64,000 nucleotides of DNA from Palsa-892 sp963751615 (GTDB lineage Bacteria > Pseudomonadota > Alphaproteobacteria > Rhizobiales > Xanthobacteraceae): the NCBI GenBank assembly GCA_963751615.1, contig CAVVVG010000006.1:496001-560000 (forward strand). Reading direction: 5' to 3'. The first letter of the stretch is position 1; each line of letters begins with the position of its first letter. This document shows, piece after piece, positions 1 through 10,655 of the stretch. The notes below the pieces were generated by a model. The model ran no database searches. It saw nothing but the letters and a program-made list of their open reading frames with translations, and was not told where the DNA came from. A program made the position numbers and the translations under genes.

Positions 1-212
1 ATCCCCGGCCAGGGGCATGCGCCAGCGCTCGATCGCAGCGAGACAATTATGCCAATCCTCGATTTTACGGCAAAGTGCAAATAGGTCGTCCGCGAGCGGA
101 CTGGGCCGTCACCGGCCTTCTTAAAGGCTGTTCGTAAGCCCATGGCTGGGGCCTGGCGCCATCATGAAGACGTGAGTGTTCAGCCGCGACCGGCCCGTCT
201 CTAGAGCAATGC

Positions 213-250
213 GCCAAAAGCAAAACCCCGGCGGTTGCCCGCCGGGGTTT
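213..250 (-). terminator. Rho-independent terminator of the porin gene
   Basis: A perfect 12-bp stem (arms at 223-234 and 239-250, loop TTGC) lies just past the porin stop codon. Read on the minus strand, the stem is followed by TTTTGCTTTT. The other side also has a short T run, so it may work in both directions. The rest of the first 270 bases shows no gene that I can support. Confidence 0.8.
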
Positions 251-272
251 CTATTTTTAGCGCGTGACTGGA

Positions 273-1870
273 TTAGAAGTCGCGGCGAGCGCGGAACAGA
301 CCGCCAAAGACGTCTACCGACTTGCCACGGGTCGCTTCGCGAATATCACCGCAATTCGCACCAGAGAGACCGGCGCAGTCAGTCTTCATATTCACCCAGT
401 AGCCTTCAAGACCAAGGTCGACGTTTTTCACTGGCGACCAGATCACGTTGGCAGTAAACTGCTGGGACTTCTCGCTCGGGAAGTTGGCAATGAACCCATT
501 CGGTGCGTTCGAAGCGACAGGACCCTGCACGTTTACCCCATTCTGAGCAGCTCCCGGCGCGTTGTACCTCTGGTAGCCGTAGGCGAACGACGACCGCAAA
601 TACGGCGTCCAGAAGTGGCGGTACTGCGCATTGAGCGACCAGGCCGTCGACAGGTTCAGGCCGTTCGCATTGAGATAGGCATCCATGAAGCTGACGACTG
701 GCCCATAAAAGCCTTTACGATAGCCGAGTGCGAGGTTGCTGGAGTACGGATTGCCCGAAACACCAGTGTAGTCGACCGCACCCTTCGCCCAAGCAGCTTC
801 GATCTGGAAGCTGTCGCCCGGAGCGATCACGGCAGTTTGAAGTTGACGCCACCGAGGGCGGCATAGCCGTACTTGGTGCCAGCAACACGGTGCCAGCCGG
901 AGCGGTAGCCGCCGCCGACTGCATCAAAAAATGCCACGTTGTGTACTGACACACTGGTTCTCAACTGGTGAACGGCACCACTAATCTGCGCGTCACCCCA
1001 AGCCTGGTCGACACGAAGGTTGGCAACGAAATCTGGCATGGCTTGGCCGCCGTAAAGATTGGCACCCCATCCAGACTGATTGATACCAATCGGAACGGCA
1101 AAGATGCCGCAATAGACCGCGGAATTCGCAGCCGAACAGCCACCCCCAACTGCGGCGAATGGCGCATAATAGCCAAAGCCACCGGCATATACGGTTCCGG
1201 CCAGGACAGAACCCGTAGCCGTGTTAATGCCCAGACGGCGGGTCGTCGAATCTTCCATCGAGATCGACGCCGAGATGCCGCTGCCGAACTGGAAAGTGTA
1301 GGCAATTGCGGGCGTGAACTTGAAGGATTTCGAGGCCTGCTGGTTGAGGATCAGGGACGGATCGTAATCGAACATTGATCCGATATAACCAAACGTCAGG
1401 CCCGCGAACTGGATGAATGCACGGTCATAATACCAAGCGTAATTGCCCGCGCTTGCCGGCAACTGTATCTGCTGGAAGCCGTCAAGATTTGTGGTCCACT
1501 GCCAGCCCACGGAAGCGTAGGAACGCAATGTGCCGTATTCGGTATTGGTGCGCGCATCGAAAATCGTGTCAAAGCGCACGCGGAACGAAGTATTGTTGTC
1601 GTTACGGTTGCGAACAAAATCGCCGCCGATGGAGCCCGAGCCGAACGGTGGGGCTGCACCGAAATCGTTGGCTTCAAATTCCGACCAAACGTAACCGCCG
1701 ATACGCAAGCAGATGTCGGTACCGGGGATGTAATAGAATCCCGCACCATATGCAGAGCAGATCTTCACGTATTCGACCGGCTTGGCCTTTACGGGAAGAT
1801 CAGCGGCCTGCGCTCCGGACACTGCGACGATACCTGCCGCTGCGCCGAGAAGAAGGCTTTTCATTTTCAT
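273..1870 (-). pseudogene. Outer-membrane porin, interrupted by one frameshift
   Basis: General porin of the alphaproteobacterial porin family, a beta-barrel that lets small hydrophilic solutes cross the outer membrane. The start ATG has a strong GGAGGT site 5 nt upstream and is followed by a signal peptide (MKMKSLLLGAAAG... cut after AQA) and the family's DLPVKAKPVEYVKIC opening with the GTDICLRIGGYV motif. The first reading frame stops at 827 after GVNFKLP. The next frame continues at once with IAPGDSFQIEAAW and runs to a normal porin C-terminus ending in phenylalanine. One missing base near 828-832 (AAACTGCCGTGATC) explains both halves; repaired, the protein would be about 532 residues. 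Everything else is intact, so this is either a recent inactivation or a sequence error. It is monocistronic with its own terminator. Confidence 0.85.
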
Positions 1871-2448
1871 CGTGACCTCCAAGTTCTCTCTCTCATTTCG
1901 AGGGAGCGGGTTCCGATTTTCTTGAGATGCGGATCGCACCCCTCGAAGGTCCCCTAATTCCCCGTTTGACCACCCGTTCTCTTTCGATCGCGGACGGGAC
2001 GACCCAGGTCCCCCACCCACGGAGTGCCCCCTTCGTCGCATTTGGCAGATTACCGGAAGGCGACCGTGGTTCAATTAATAAACAGCCCTTCGGCTGCTAT
2101 TCTGTTGCTTTTTTGGGATGTGTTGCACAAAGATCACGCATAGCCTTCCGAAATCGAAAATTGTTGTTATTTTACAATATCTTATATAAGATTTCACATC
2201 TCGGTTTTCAGCTGTTATTTCGCCAAAAATGGCCTCTAATCAAAGCTTGCTCGACATCACTGCTTCTGGCCCCAGCTCGTCTCAACCGATGATTCCTTCG
2301 TCGCGGCTCCAGAAACAACTTCCCGCCAGTAGTGATTCCCTCTGAGTCAGGCTTTCGAATGGTTTTTCGAGTTGTATTCATGCGAGAGAGCTTCAGTGTC
2401 CAATAAATCCTGGGCGGTATCAACCGTGCGCCCGAATGGTTCGTCGTC
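1871..2448. other. Intergenic region between divergent porin and TPR genes
   Basis: No gene is supported here. The stretch 2080-2230 is clearly more AT-rich than its surroundings and holds a perfect palindrome CTTATATAAG (2181-2190). A plus-strand promoter could be read as TTGTTG, 18 nt, TATAAG at 2161-2190, but it is far (about 260 nt) from the next start, and this is only pattern matching. Confidence 0.35.
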
Positions 2449-4984
2449 ATGCCATCACTTTCAACCGCCGCCGAATATTTTGCCGTCGGGACGCAGCAGC
2501 ATCTGGCTGGGCAACTTCGCGAAGCCGAGCAAAGCTACAAACAAGCACTCACATTAGATCCCACTCACATCGAAAGTCTGCACAGTCTGGGTGTGCTCGC
2601 ACTCCAAGCCGGCCGTCCCGATCTCTCCATCGATCTCATCGGCCGCGCAATTTCGCTAAATCCGCAAAACCCCGAGTTTCATTTCAATCAGGGTCTTGCT
2701 CTGGGCGCGATGGGACGATTTCGAGGAGGCCGCCGAACAAAATCGCCGCGCTGTCGACACTCAAACCCGACTATGCGGAAGCATATATGAATTTAGGGAA
2801 CGCTCTTAAGGCTCAAGGAAAGAACGAAGAAGCGATTTCAAACTACAAAAAAGCACTCACGCTTCATCCTCGTCTCGCTCTTGCCCACTTCAACTTGGCC
2901 AATGCACTTTCTGATCTTAGCCGATTGGATGAGGCAGAGAAACATTATCGCGAATCGCTTGCGATCAAGTCTGACTACGCCGAGGCGATGACAAATCTCG
3001 GCAGCGTCCTCGAACTACAGGGAAAGATTGAAGAGGCGGAAGCGCAACACAAGGCTGCCATCGCCACGAAATCGAACCTCTTCCAGGCTCACGCCAGTCT
3101 TGGCAATCTAATGCTCGTTCGCCGGGAATACGATCAGGCGATCGGTTTTTTCGAAAAAGCGCTTTCAATCAATCCGGCCTTCGCCGAAGCCTACGTCAAC
3201 CTTGCTTCTGCATTGTGGGCAGTAAACAAAAAACAGGAAGCGCTGGAGAATGTGCAAAAGGCGTTTACGTTAAAGCCAACCCTGACAGTGGCATTTTACA
3301 ATTTCATCGATTTGCTGTTAGCGAGCGATCGATACGGTGACGCACTCCAGGTATTTCGCTTCCGTCATTCACTTGATAGACACAGGCGAGACACGCGCGC
3401 TGTTTGCGCAATACTTCGGCGACCTGCGCGCCATCCCTTATGCCGATGAATATAAAGACATTTTGCTGCGTGCGATTGTGGAGCATTGGGGTAACTCGCG
3501 CGGCCTCGTTGATGTAAGTCTTCATCTTCTTGCAAGAACTCCATCCCTGGCACCGATCATCGCGCGCGCGGCAGACGAATGGCCTTCGCGACCATCGGCT
3601 GCCGCTCTGCTTGGCGAAGGCGGCCTTGAAGCGCTGGCCAACGACGATCTTCTGCGCATCGTCCTCACCTGCGAAAGAATCAACAGCCCTGAATACGAGA
3701 AATTTCTTTCCGCTCTTCGATCAACCCTGCTTGAGATGGTATCGAAACCAAACGGTCTCGATCCAAACTCAAAGAATGTTTCCCTCATCAGCGCTTTGGC
3801 GCAGCAGTGTTTTCTGAACGAATATGTGTATTTCACGTCCGAGCAAGAAGCGAAACTTGCAGATCGGTTACGCGATGGTTTACGCAACGATCTTCGGCAC
3901 AATAAAAATATATCTCCCGCAGCGCTTGCCGTTACGGCCTGCTATTTTCCGTTAAATTCGATCGAGGAGCTGGAAGTTGCCGAATCGTCAAACTCACTGG
4001 CAGACATTCAGAAACTTGTTCGACAGCAAGTACTCGAACCTCGGCAGGAGCGGGAATATCGTGCCACCATTCCGCAACTTACTGCCATCATCGACGAGGT
4101 GTCGAAAAAAGTCCAGCGACAGTACGAAGAAAACCCCTATCCGCGCTGGATCCGAGTAGCCAGCATTGCGCGAAGAGTAAAACTGAATGACTATCTGCAA
4201 CAACTTCTGCCCAATCTAGCATTTCCACGCGCGATCGAGCACTAAAAATTATCTGATTGCCGGCTGCGGAACGGGCCAAACGGTCGCGGCGTTGCTCTCA
4301 CATGTCGAGGTCGAAAATATCCTCGCCATCGATCTTAGCCTGTCGAGTCTTGCTTACGCCAAACGAATGCTCGATCAGCTGGGCATCACTCATGTCGAAT
4401 ATGGTCAAGCCGATATCTTGCGATTGCCCGAACTCGGCCGAATGTTCGATATAATCGAAGCAACGAGGGAGTATTGCATCACCTCGCACGCTCCCGAGAA
4501 CGACTGGAAGGCACTTCTTTCCACCCTCAGACCAGGAGGTCTGATGCGAGTTTCTCTTTATAGCGAGCTCGCTCGCCAGGACATTGCCGCCGCCCAACAC
4601 GAGATTGCCGAAAGTGGATATGGTGATAGTGCGGACGAAATTCGGGCCTTTCGTCAAAAAGTAATGAGCATGGATCCGACCACTTCAATTTTTAAGTTAA
4701 CGCGGTCTCCCGATTTTTTCAGTTTGAGCGAATGCCGCGATCTTCTTTTCCATGTTCAGCAGCAGACATTCACGCTGCCGCAAATCGCACGATTTATTGC
4801 CGAAAATGGCCTTGTATTTCTTGGCTTCGAGTTGCCTATATTCATCAAAGAAAAATACACCCAACAATTTCCACGTGATAAAATTGGCAACGATTTGAAA
4901 TCGTGGGAAGAATTTGAAATGCTGAATCCCGATACATTTCTCAGCATGTATACTTTTTGGGTCCAGAAGAAGCCCGCTCACTGA
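2449..4984 (+). pseudogene. Decayed copy of the TPR-methyltransferase gene
   Basis: A degenerate paralogue of the intact gene directly downstream. The same order of parts can be followed through three reading frames: TPR units, the alpha-helical middle section, the YEENPYPRW motif, the SAM-binding AGCGTG motif and the C-terminal region ending in a MYTFWVQKKP-like sequence. Single-base shifts occur near 2722, near 2757, near 3340-3360 and near 4240, where the frame ends in a stop at 4243. In addition, the expected GVLHHLA segment is read out of frame between about 4470 and 4495, which implies two compensating indels. At least four uncompensated shifts make a functional product very unlikely. 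Residues between the shifts still match the intact copy well, so decay is fairly recent, unless these are assembly errors. Confidence 0.8.
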
Positions 4985-5008
4985 AGGTGATAGTTCCGCC
5001 TTGAAGCC

Positions 5009-7255
5009 ATGTCAGATCGAACTGCAGGACAACGCCTCCCAGATTTGCTTGCGAAAGCAATCGCGAAACATCAATCCGGTCAGCTCGGCGAAGCCGAGGC
5101 TGCCTATCAACAGATCATCTCGATTGATCCGAGGCATTCACTGGCCCTGCATAATCTTGGTGTCATTGCACATCACCAGCGCCGCCACCAAAAGGCCATT
5201 GAGCTAATCAGCAGTGCGATCAAGATCGACGCCAGCAATCCCGGTTATTATTATAATTTGGCAAACGCTTATCACGCCCTGCAGCGTTATGAAGAGGCCA
5301 TCCTGCAATATAAAAAAGCGCTCGCGCTGAAAGGCGATTACGTTGCCGCACACTTCAACCATGCCAATGCGCTTGCAGCGTTAAAAAGATTCGATGAAGC
5401 CGAGTTTGCATATCGCTCGGCCATAAGGTTCGCGCCAAATATCGCCGAAGTGCATCACAATCTGGCCGACGCGCTGAATCATCAAGGCAAAACTCGCGAA
5501 GCCGAGGAATCATACCGTCGTGCGCTCGCAATCAACTCACAGTTCGTACCTTCATTGCATGATCTTTCGCGTTTGCTTTTCGAGAAGGGGCAAGCCGCCG
5601 AAGCGCTTGCGCTCAGTGTGCGTCTTCTTGCCGTCGATAAAAATACGCAGGAATTATTCGTCGACTACGCGCGGCACTGTTCAAGAATGTCAATTTTGCC
5701 ACATCCAATCAATGGGTTACAAGAGGCGTTGACGAAAGCAATTGAACAAAATTGGGTGCGCGCTAATGAGGTCATGGGGCTCGCTGTTCGCGCCCTCGAA
5801 TTCGATCCGCAAATAGCACAAGCGCTGGAAAGCGCCGATAGAATTTTGAAAAATCGCGAGGTCGCACTCGATAGATTGCAAGACTCCGAACCGTTTGCAT
5901 TTCCAGCAAACCGGCTGCTGCGCATAATTATGAAGACGGCGCCGATCAGTAATATGCGGTTCGAGAATTTTTTGACACTGGCGCGCCGAGTCCTACTCGC
6001 AAGGACAAAGGCCAAGCGTGAAATTACGGCCAATGACGCCACTCATCTACAGTTCTTCTGTGATCTCGCAACACAATGTTTTGTTACCGAGTACGTTTTC
6101 TCGACATTGCCACAAGAGACAACGCTCGCTGAAGAAATTCGCGATGCGCTCGTCCGAGAACTGAGCACGGCAGCTACAATTACACCGCTCCAGATCGCCT
6201 GCACCGCCGCCTATTTTCCACTTGATCGCATAGCGGGAATCGAAAGGCTTTTGCAGCAGAACTGGCCAAAACCCCTCGCGGATCTTTTGAACCAACAAGC
6301 GCGGGAACCGCTTGAGGAAAATCGTCTGCGCGCTTCTATTCCAAAGCTGACACCGGTGCGCGACAGCATTTCGCTAAAGGTCGAGAGTCAATACGAAGAA
6401 AATCCCTATCCGCGATGGGTCGAAGCGGCTCGGACCGCAAATCAGCCGTCCCGTATCGACGATTATCTGCGGCTTTATTTTCCTTCCGCACCCATTGCTT
6501 CTATTGAACAACGACAACTCAATATTCTGATTGCCGGTTGCGGGACCGGCCGTCAGTCAGTCGAGATCGCGCTTCAGTTTCCCGAGGCCCACATTCTCGC
6601 CATTGATTTAAGCTTAGCGGCGCTTGCTTTCGCCAAAAGAAAAACCGACCACTATCACATCAAGAACATCGAATACGGCCAAGCCGACATCGTCGAGATC
6701 GGATCGATTGGCCGAAATTTTGATGTTATCTTCGCCTCCGGCGTGTTGCATCATCTTGCTAACCCGCTTGACGGTTGGCGCAAGCTTGTTGCTCTTCTCC
6801 CCGCCAATGGATTTATGAACGTCGCCCTCTATAGCGAGAGAGCCCGCGAAGATATTGTCGCGGCTCAACGTTTCGTGGCCGAGCATGGCTACAAGCCTAC
6901 GCAAGAAGGGATACGAGCGTGCCGCGAAGAATTCCGTCAATTGCCGGACGATTTACCGCTGAAAAAGGTGACATATCTGGCGGATTTCTATTCAATTAGC
7001 GAACTGCGCGATTTGCTGTTTCACGTCCAAGAACACCGTATAAGTCTACCGCAAATCGCGAATTTTCTCGCCGATAACCATCTACGGTTTATCGGGTTCG
7101 ACGTCGCTCCCTATACACTTCGGCAGTATCTGCAGAAATATCCTGACGATCCGGCGGGAACAAACCTTGCCCACTGGAACAGTTTCGAACAGGAACATCC
7201 CCGCGCCTTCATCGGCATGTATCAGTTTTGGCTACAGAAAAATCCCGCTCTCTAG
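5009..7255 (+). CDS. TPR-repeat protein with C-terminal SAM-dependent methyltransferase domain
   Basis: A 748-residue cytoplasmic protein. Residues about 10-225 are tandem tetratricopeptide repeats (recurring A-x-x-Y/L...AI.L-P pattern). About 230-490 is a helical linker region ending with the strongly conserved YEENPYPRW motif at residue 462. About 505-650 is a class I methyltransferase fold with motif I AGCGTG (Cys511) and acidic post-I AIDLS. Methyl donor use is inferred from the motif; the acceptor is unknown. TPR-fused methyltransferases of this type occur in several alphaproteobacteria, and the TPRs presumably present a protein partner. The gene lies 24 nt after a decayed copy of itself, which shows a tandem duplication with one copy retained. 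The start ATG is the first in frame and has no strong Shine-Dalgarno. Confidence 0.8.
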   Translation: MSDRTAGQRLPDLLAKAIAKHQSGQLGEAEAAYQQIISIDPRHSLALHNLGVIAHHQRRHQKAIELISSAIKIDASNPGYYYNLANAYHALQRYEEAILQYKKALALKGDYVAAHFNHANALAALKRFDEAEFAYRSAIRFAPNIAEVHHNLADALNHQGKTREAEESYRRALAINSQFVPSLHDLSRLLFEKGQAAEALALSVRLLAVDKNTQELFVDYARHCSRMSILPHPINGLQEALTKAIEQNWVRANEVMGLAVRALEFDPQIAQALESADRILKNREVALDRLQDSEPFAFPANRLLRIIMKTAPISNMRFENFLTLARRVLLARTKAKREITANDATHLQFFCDLATQCFVTEYVFSTLPQETTLAEEIRDALVRELSTAATITPLQIACTAAYFPLDRIAGIERLLQQNWPKPLADLLNQQAREPLEENRLRASIPKLTPVRDSISLKVESQYEENPYPRWVEAARTANQPSRIDDYLRLYFPSAPIASIEQRQLNILIAGCGTGRQSVEIALQFPEAHILAIDLSLAALAFAKRKTDHYHIKNIEYGQADIVEIGSIGRNFDVIFASGVLHHLANPLDGWRKLVALLPANGFMNVALYSERAREDIVAAQRFVAEHGYKPTQEGIRACREEFRQLPDDLPLKKVTYLADFYSISELRDLLFHVQEHRISLPQIANFLADNHLRFIGFDVAPYTLRQYLQKYPDDPAGTNLAHWNSFEQEHPRAFIGMYQFWLQKNPAL

Positions 7256-7297
7256 GCGTCCTCCGCGAAACCGATGGTGCACAGTTCCGCCGAATTG

Positions 7298-9457
7298 TTA
7301 AGCAACACGCACTTGTGACAAGAAACGTTGAACCTCGCGTTTCAACATATCCGAGCGTGTCGAAAGCTCGCCAGCCGCGTTAAGAACAGTACCTGCCACT
7401 TGATCAGTCTCGATTGCAGACTGTGAAACCTCGCTGACATTTGCTGTAACTTCTCGCGTTCCCTGCGCGACTGCGGTAGCGCTCTTAGCTATATCCTGCG
7501 TCACCGTACCCTGTTCATCGACTGCTGCTGCAACGACATTTGCGATTTCGTCTAACCGCTGAATCGTTTTTGCGATTGTCCCCATAACATCTACGGCGTG
7601 ACCCGTAGATTTTTCAATGGATGAAATCTGTTCAGTAATAGATTCGGTAGCCTTTTGCGTCTGAGCAGCGAGGTTCTTCACCTCTTGCGCTACGACCGCG
7701 AATCCTCGTCCAGCCTCGCCAGCACGCGCAGCTTCGATTGTCGCGTTTAGTGCAAGAAGATTTGTCTGGGCTGCGATATTGCGGATAAGATTGCTGACGT
7801 CACCAATCCGACCAACCGAATCCGAAAGTCCCTCAACGACTGAGGTAACAACCTGCGCCTCAGCTGCGGCCTGTCGAGCGACGGCTGCGGAATCGCGAAC
7901 CTGGGCCGAGATGTGGTCGACTGATTGCGCAATTTCCTCTGCGGCCGCTGCAAGGTTTTCTACATTCGTCGTTGCTTCCTCAGATGCTGCAACGGCTGCC
8001 ACTGCCTGCTTCTGGTTGTTATTAGCGCTCTTGGTCATGGTCGACGCAGACGCATTCATAGCTTTCGAAGCGTGGTCCAAGGCCTCGACAATTTCGGACA
8101 CGGCGTGCTCAAGGTTCTGGGTGGCCTTTTCCACTTGCTGGCGGCGGGCTTCGGAATGCTGAGCGCGCTGAGCCTCGTTTCCACGCGCAGCGGCAACTTC
8201 CTCAGTTGCAGTACGAAATACCAGCAATGCGCGCGCCATGTCAGCGATTTCGTCATTGCCACCCTCGGGAATATTGACACTCATATCGCCGCTGGCAATC
8301 CGACGCATAGCATCACTAATAATGCCGAGCCGACGGGTAATGTTGCGTCCTACATAAAGCCAGGCAATCAAGCTTGCTGCTACAAGTGCCGCTATTGCGA
8401 GTGCGATGAGAAGCGCGCGACCTAAGCGAATCTCTTCCGTGGCGCGTAACGCACTCATTCGGGCACCCTCGCCGCGTTGTTCCACGAGATTTTCTACTTC
8501 TGCCTTGAGTTTTATGGCCTCGGATTGTGTTGCGGCAAATTGAATTTCAGCCTCTCGCAGTGCGTTTAGTTCACTTTGACGCAGAACAATAATTCCCTCG
8601 TTTCCTGCAATGACAGCAAGACGATCATATATTTCTGTTAGTTTTTTTCGTTCGTTTGTATTTGTGAGCGCTTTAAGGTTGGCGTCGATCTTGCGTTGGG
8701 CTGCGTCAACAAGATCACGCAAGGGAGCTAGACGCGCCCCTTCGGTCACCATCGATGCTTCCGTCAATAGTCCAGCAAGAAGATTAACCTCAGCTTGCAC
8801 TTCGAGCGCACGACGCAAAAATTCGAGCGACTCAACCGACGCCAATTTTCCACCCGCTGCCTTGCTGGCTATCATCAGGTCAAAATTAGCGTCGTCGATT
8901 ACTGGTGCGATAACGTCGAGGAACTCTTCGTGTGCTTTGCGCACAGAAAGTGCCATCGTCAGCCTTTTTTGGGAGAGTGCAATTCGTTCAGCTATTGCGC
9001 GATTGAGTGCGTGGATCCGTTCGCTCATTGTGGCTTGCGCCACATCAATATCTGTACGTTGGCCTCCTTCCGCAATTCGCAATGCCTCAGTTAAACCAGC
9101 GAGGCTGCGTTCTTTTGCACCAAGCTCACGAGCAACCTCTGCCAGCTGGCGTTCATCAGCGACCGCCATCAACCTCGGCGCAGCAGCAAGAAGGCCGCTC
9201 GTTTCCTCTGCCAGTCGAAGCGACTGGACCATTGCAGGCATGCTACGCGAAACAATCTCCGTGATTGTCCACCCAATAGTAGTGAAGGCGTAGAGCGCAA
9301 TCAGCGAGCCGACCACAGTCATCGCCGCGGCAAGCCCGAAGGCTATATAAAGACGGGCACGGATCGTCGTCAGCCACGACGGCGAACCTACTCTCGCTTG
9401 GCTGTAATCCGCCGTTGGGCTTTTACGTGCTTGCAACTTGGAAATCAGCGGTTCCAT
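7298..9457 (-). CDS. Methyl-accepting chemotaxis protein
   Basis: A 719-residue chemoreceptor. TM1 is at residues about 37-60, followed by a long, mainly helical periplasmic sensor domain of about 285 residues and TM2 at about 347-368. The HAMP domain (about 368-422) carries MRRIASGDMSVNIPEGGNDE. The signalling coiled coil (about 480-715) has the hairpin-tip signature AGRGFAVVAQEVKNLAAQT, which binds CheA/CheW. No C-terminal CheB/R pentapeptide is seen. A GGAG site lies 8 nt before the ATG. The gene starts 22 nt after the stop of a periplasmic binding-protein gene, so the two are very likely co-transcribed, and the binding protein may deliver the ligand to this receptor. No other che genes are in the window. 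Confidence 0.93.
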   Translation of the reverse strand: MEPLISKLQARKSPTADYSQARVGSPSWLTTIRARLYIAFGLAAAMTVVGSLIALYAFTTIGWTITEIVSRSMPAMVQSLRLAEETSGLLAAAPRLMAVADERQLAEVARELGAKERSLAGLTEALRIAEGGQRTDIDVAQATMSERIHALNRAIAERIALSQKRLTMALSVRKAHEEFLDVIAPVIDDANFDLMIASKAAGGKLASVESLEFLRRALEVQAEVNLLAGLLTEASMVTEGARLAPLRDLVDAAQRKIDANLKALTNTNERKKLTEIYDRLAVIAGNEGIIVLRQSELNALREAEIQFAATQSEAIKLKAEVENLVEQRGEGARMSALRATEEIRLGRALLIALAIAALVAASLIAWLYVGRNITRRLGIISDAMRRIASGDMSVNIPEGGNDEIADMARALLVFRTATEEVAAARGNEAQRAQHSEARRQQVEKATQNLEHAVSEIVEALDHASKAMNASASTMTKSANNNQKQAVAAVAASEEATTNVENLAAAAEEIAQSVDHISAQVRDSAAVARQAAAEAQVVTSVVEGLSDSVGRIGDVSNLIRNIAAQTNLLALNATIEAARAGEAGRGFAVVAQEVKNLAAQTQKATESITEQISSIEKSTGHAVDVMGTIAKTIQRLDEIANVVAAAVDEQGTVTQDIAKSATAVAQGTREVTANVSEVSQSAIETDQVAGTVLNAAGELSTRSDMLKREVQRFLSQVRVA

Positions 9458-9479
9458 TAACGCATCTCCGGCTGGGCGT

Positions 9480-10655
9480 TCATTGCCACGATACTTTGAC
9501 CAGGCGAGTCACGGGCTTGAACGAACCATCAGCTTGCAGGATTGTAAAAAAGACCTCGTCCATCCCTTGATTTTTATCGGCACGATAATTCAATTTTACG
9601 CCGCCAAGATCGAAACCACTCTTGTTGATGGCATCGAGGAATGCCTCGCGCGAAGGCTCGTTCGGAATCCGCTTCAGTGTTTCAACAACCAAACGACCTA
9701 CTAAGTAACCTTCAAGAGAAACGAATCCCGGTTTGCTGCCGGTCGCTACAGCCGACAATGCCGTTTGATAGGAGGCAACCAACGGAAGCGAAATATCCCA
9801 AGGAAATGGCACAACCTGACTAATGATTACTCCAGCGCCATAGCTGCCGAGTTCTTTTGCGAGAGCATCCGAACCAACAAAAGAAATAGCGACGAAGATC
9901 GCGTCCATTTTTTGTTGGCGCGCAACTTTAATAAATTCTGCGATCGGTCGATATGGTCCGACCGTCACAACGGCTTGCGGCTCTGCCTTCATGATATCAA
10001 GAAGCGCCGATTTCACAGCGGTAGTATTGCGCTTGAATGCCCCTGAAGCCACAAGTGACATGCCACGTTTGGCCAGAGCGATCTTAACCCCCGCCAGTCC
10101 CGCCAAACCAAATGCGTCATCCTGATAGAGAATGGCAATCTTTGAAATACCAAGATCTTTTGTGAGATGATCGATCCACGCTTCGGTTTCCTGAAAATAG
10201 GAACCACGAATATTCACCACATAACGATTATAAGGAGAGCGCAAAAATTCCGCCCCCGTGAAAGGACCGATGAACGGAACTTTAGCATCGCTTGCGAGCG
10301 GCTGACCGGCCTTCGATGTGGGAGTTCCAACGGGACCAATGAGTGCAAAAACTTTTTCTTCATTAAGGAATTTTTTGGTCGCCTCAATTGTCTTTTCGGG
10401 TTCATAGCTATCATCAAGCGATCTTAGCTCGAGCTTTCGTCCGCTAATTCCACCGGCGCGATTGACCTCTTCAAACGCCGCAAGAATACCCTGTTGCATC
10501 CCTTGACCGAGAGCTTGCGCTGGACCTTCAAGCGCTGCAACTTGGCCGAATACAATCCTATCCTTGAAAACACCGTCTTCGGCCAGCGCTTGGGCGCTAA
10601 ATTGTCCGAAACTGAAAGCCAGCGTTAAAGATAAAAGACAGCTTCGCGGAATCAT
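9480..10655 (-). CDS. Periplasmic leucine/branched-chain-type substrate-binding protein
   Basis: A Peripla_BP_6 (LivK-type) type I binding protein, about 391 residues from the chosen ATG. This start gives a proper signal peptide (MIPRSCLLSLTLAFSFGQF, cut near AQALA); an upstream TTG in the same frame would hide it. Family landmarks are GQVAALEGPAQALGQGM near the N-terminus, IGPVGTPTS, PFIGPFTGAEFLR and ILYQDDAFGLAG. Many members bind amino acids, amides or aromatic acids; the ligand here is unknown. No permease or ATPase gene is adjacent. Instead it precedes a chemoreceptor gene by 22 nt, which suggests a sensing rather than a transport role. Confidence 0.88.
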   Translation of the reverse strand: MIPRSCLLSLTLAFSFGQFSAQALAEDGVFKDRIVFGQVAALEGPAQALGQGMQQGILAAFEEVNRAGGISGRKLELRSLDDSYEPEKTIEATKKFLNEEKVFALIGPVGTPTSKAGQPLASDAKVPFIGPFTGAEFLRSPYNRYVVNIRGSYFQETEAWIDHLTKDLGISKIAILYQDDAFGLAGLAGVKIALAKRGMSLVASGAFKRNTTAVKSALLDIMKAEPQAVVTVGPYRPIAEFIKVARQQKMDAIFVAISFVGSDALAKELGSYGAGVIISQVVPFPWDISLPLVASYQTALSAVATGSKPGFVSLEGYLVGRLVVETLKRIPNEPSREAFLDAINKSGFDLGGVKLNYRADKNQGMDEVFFTILQADGSFKPVTRLVKVSWQ

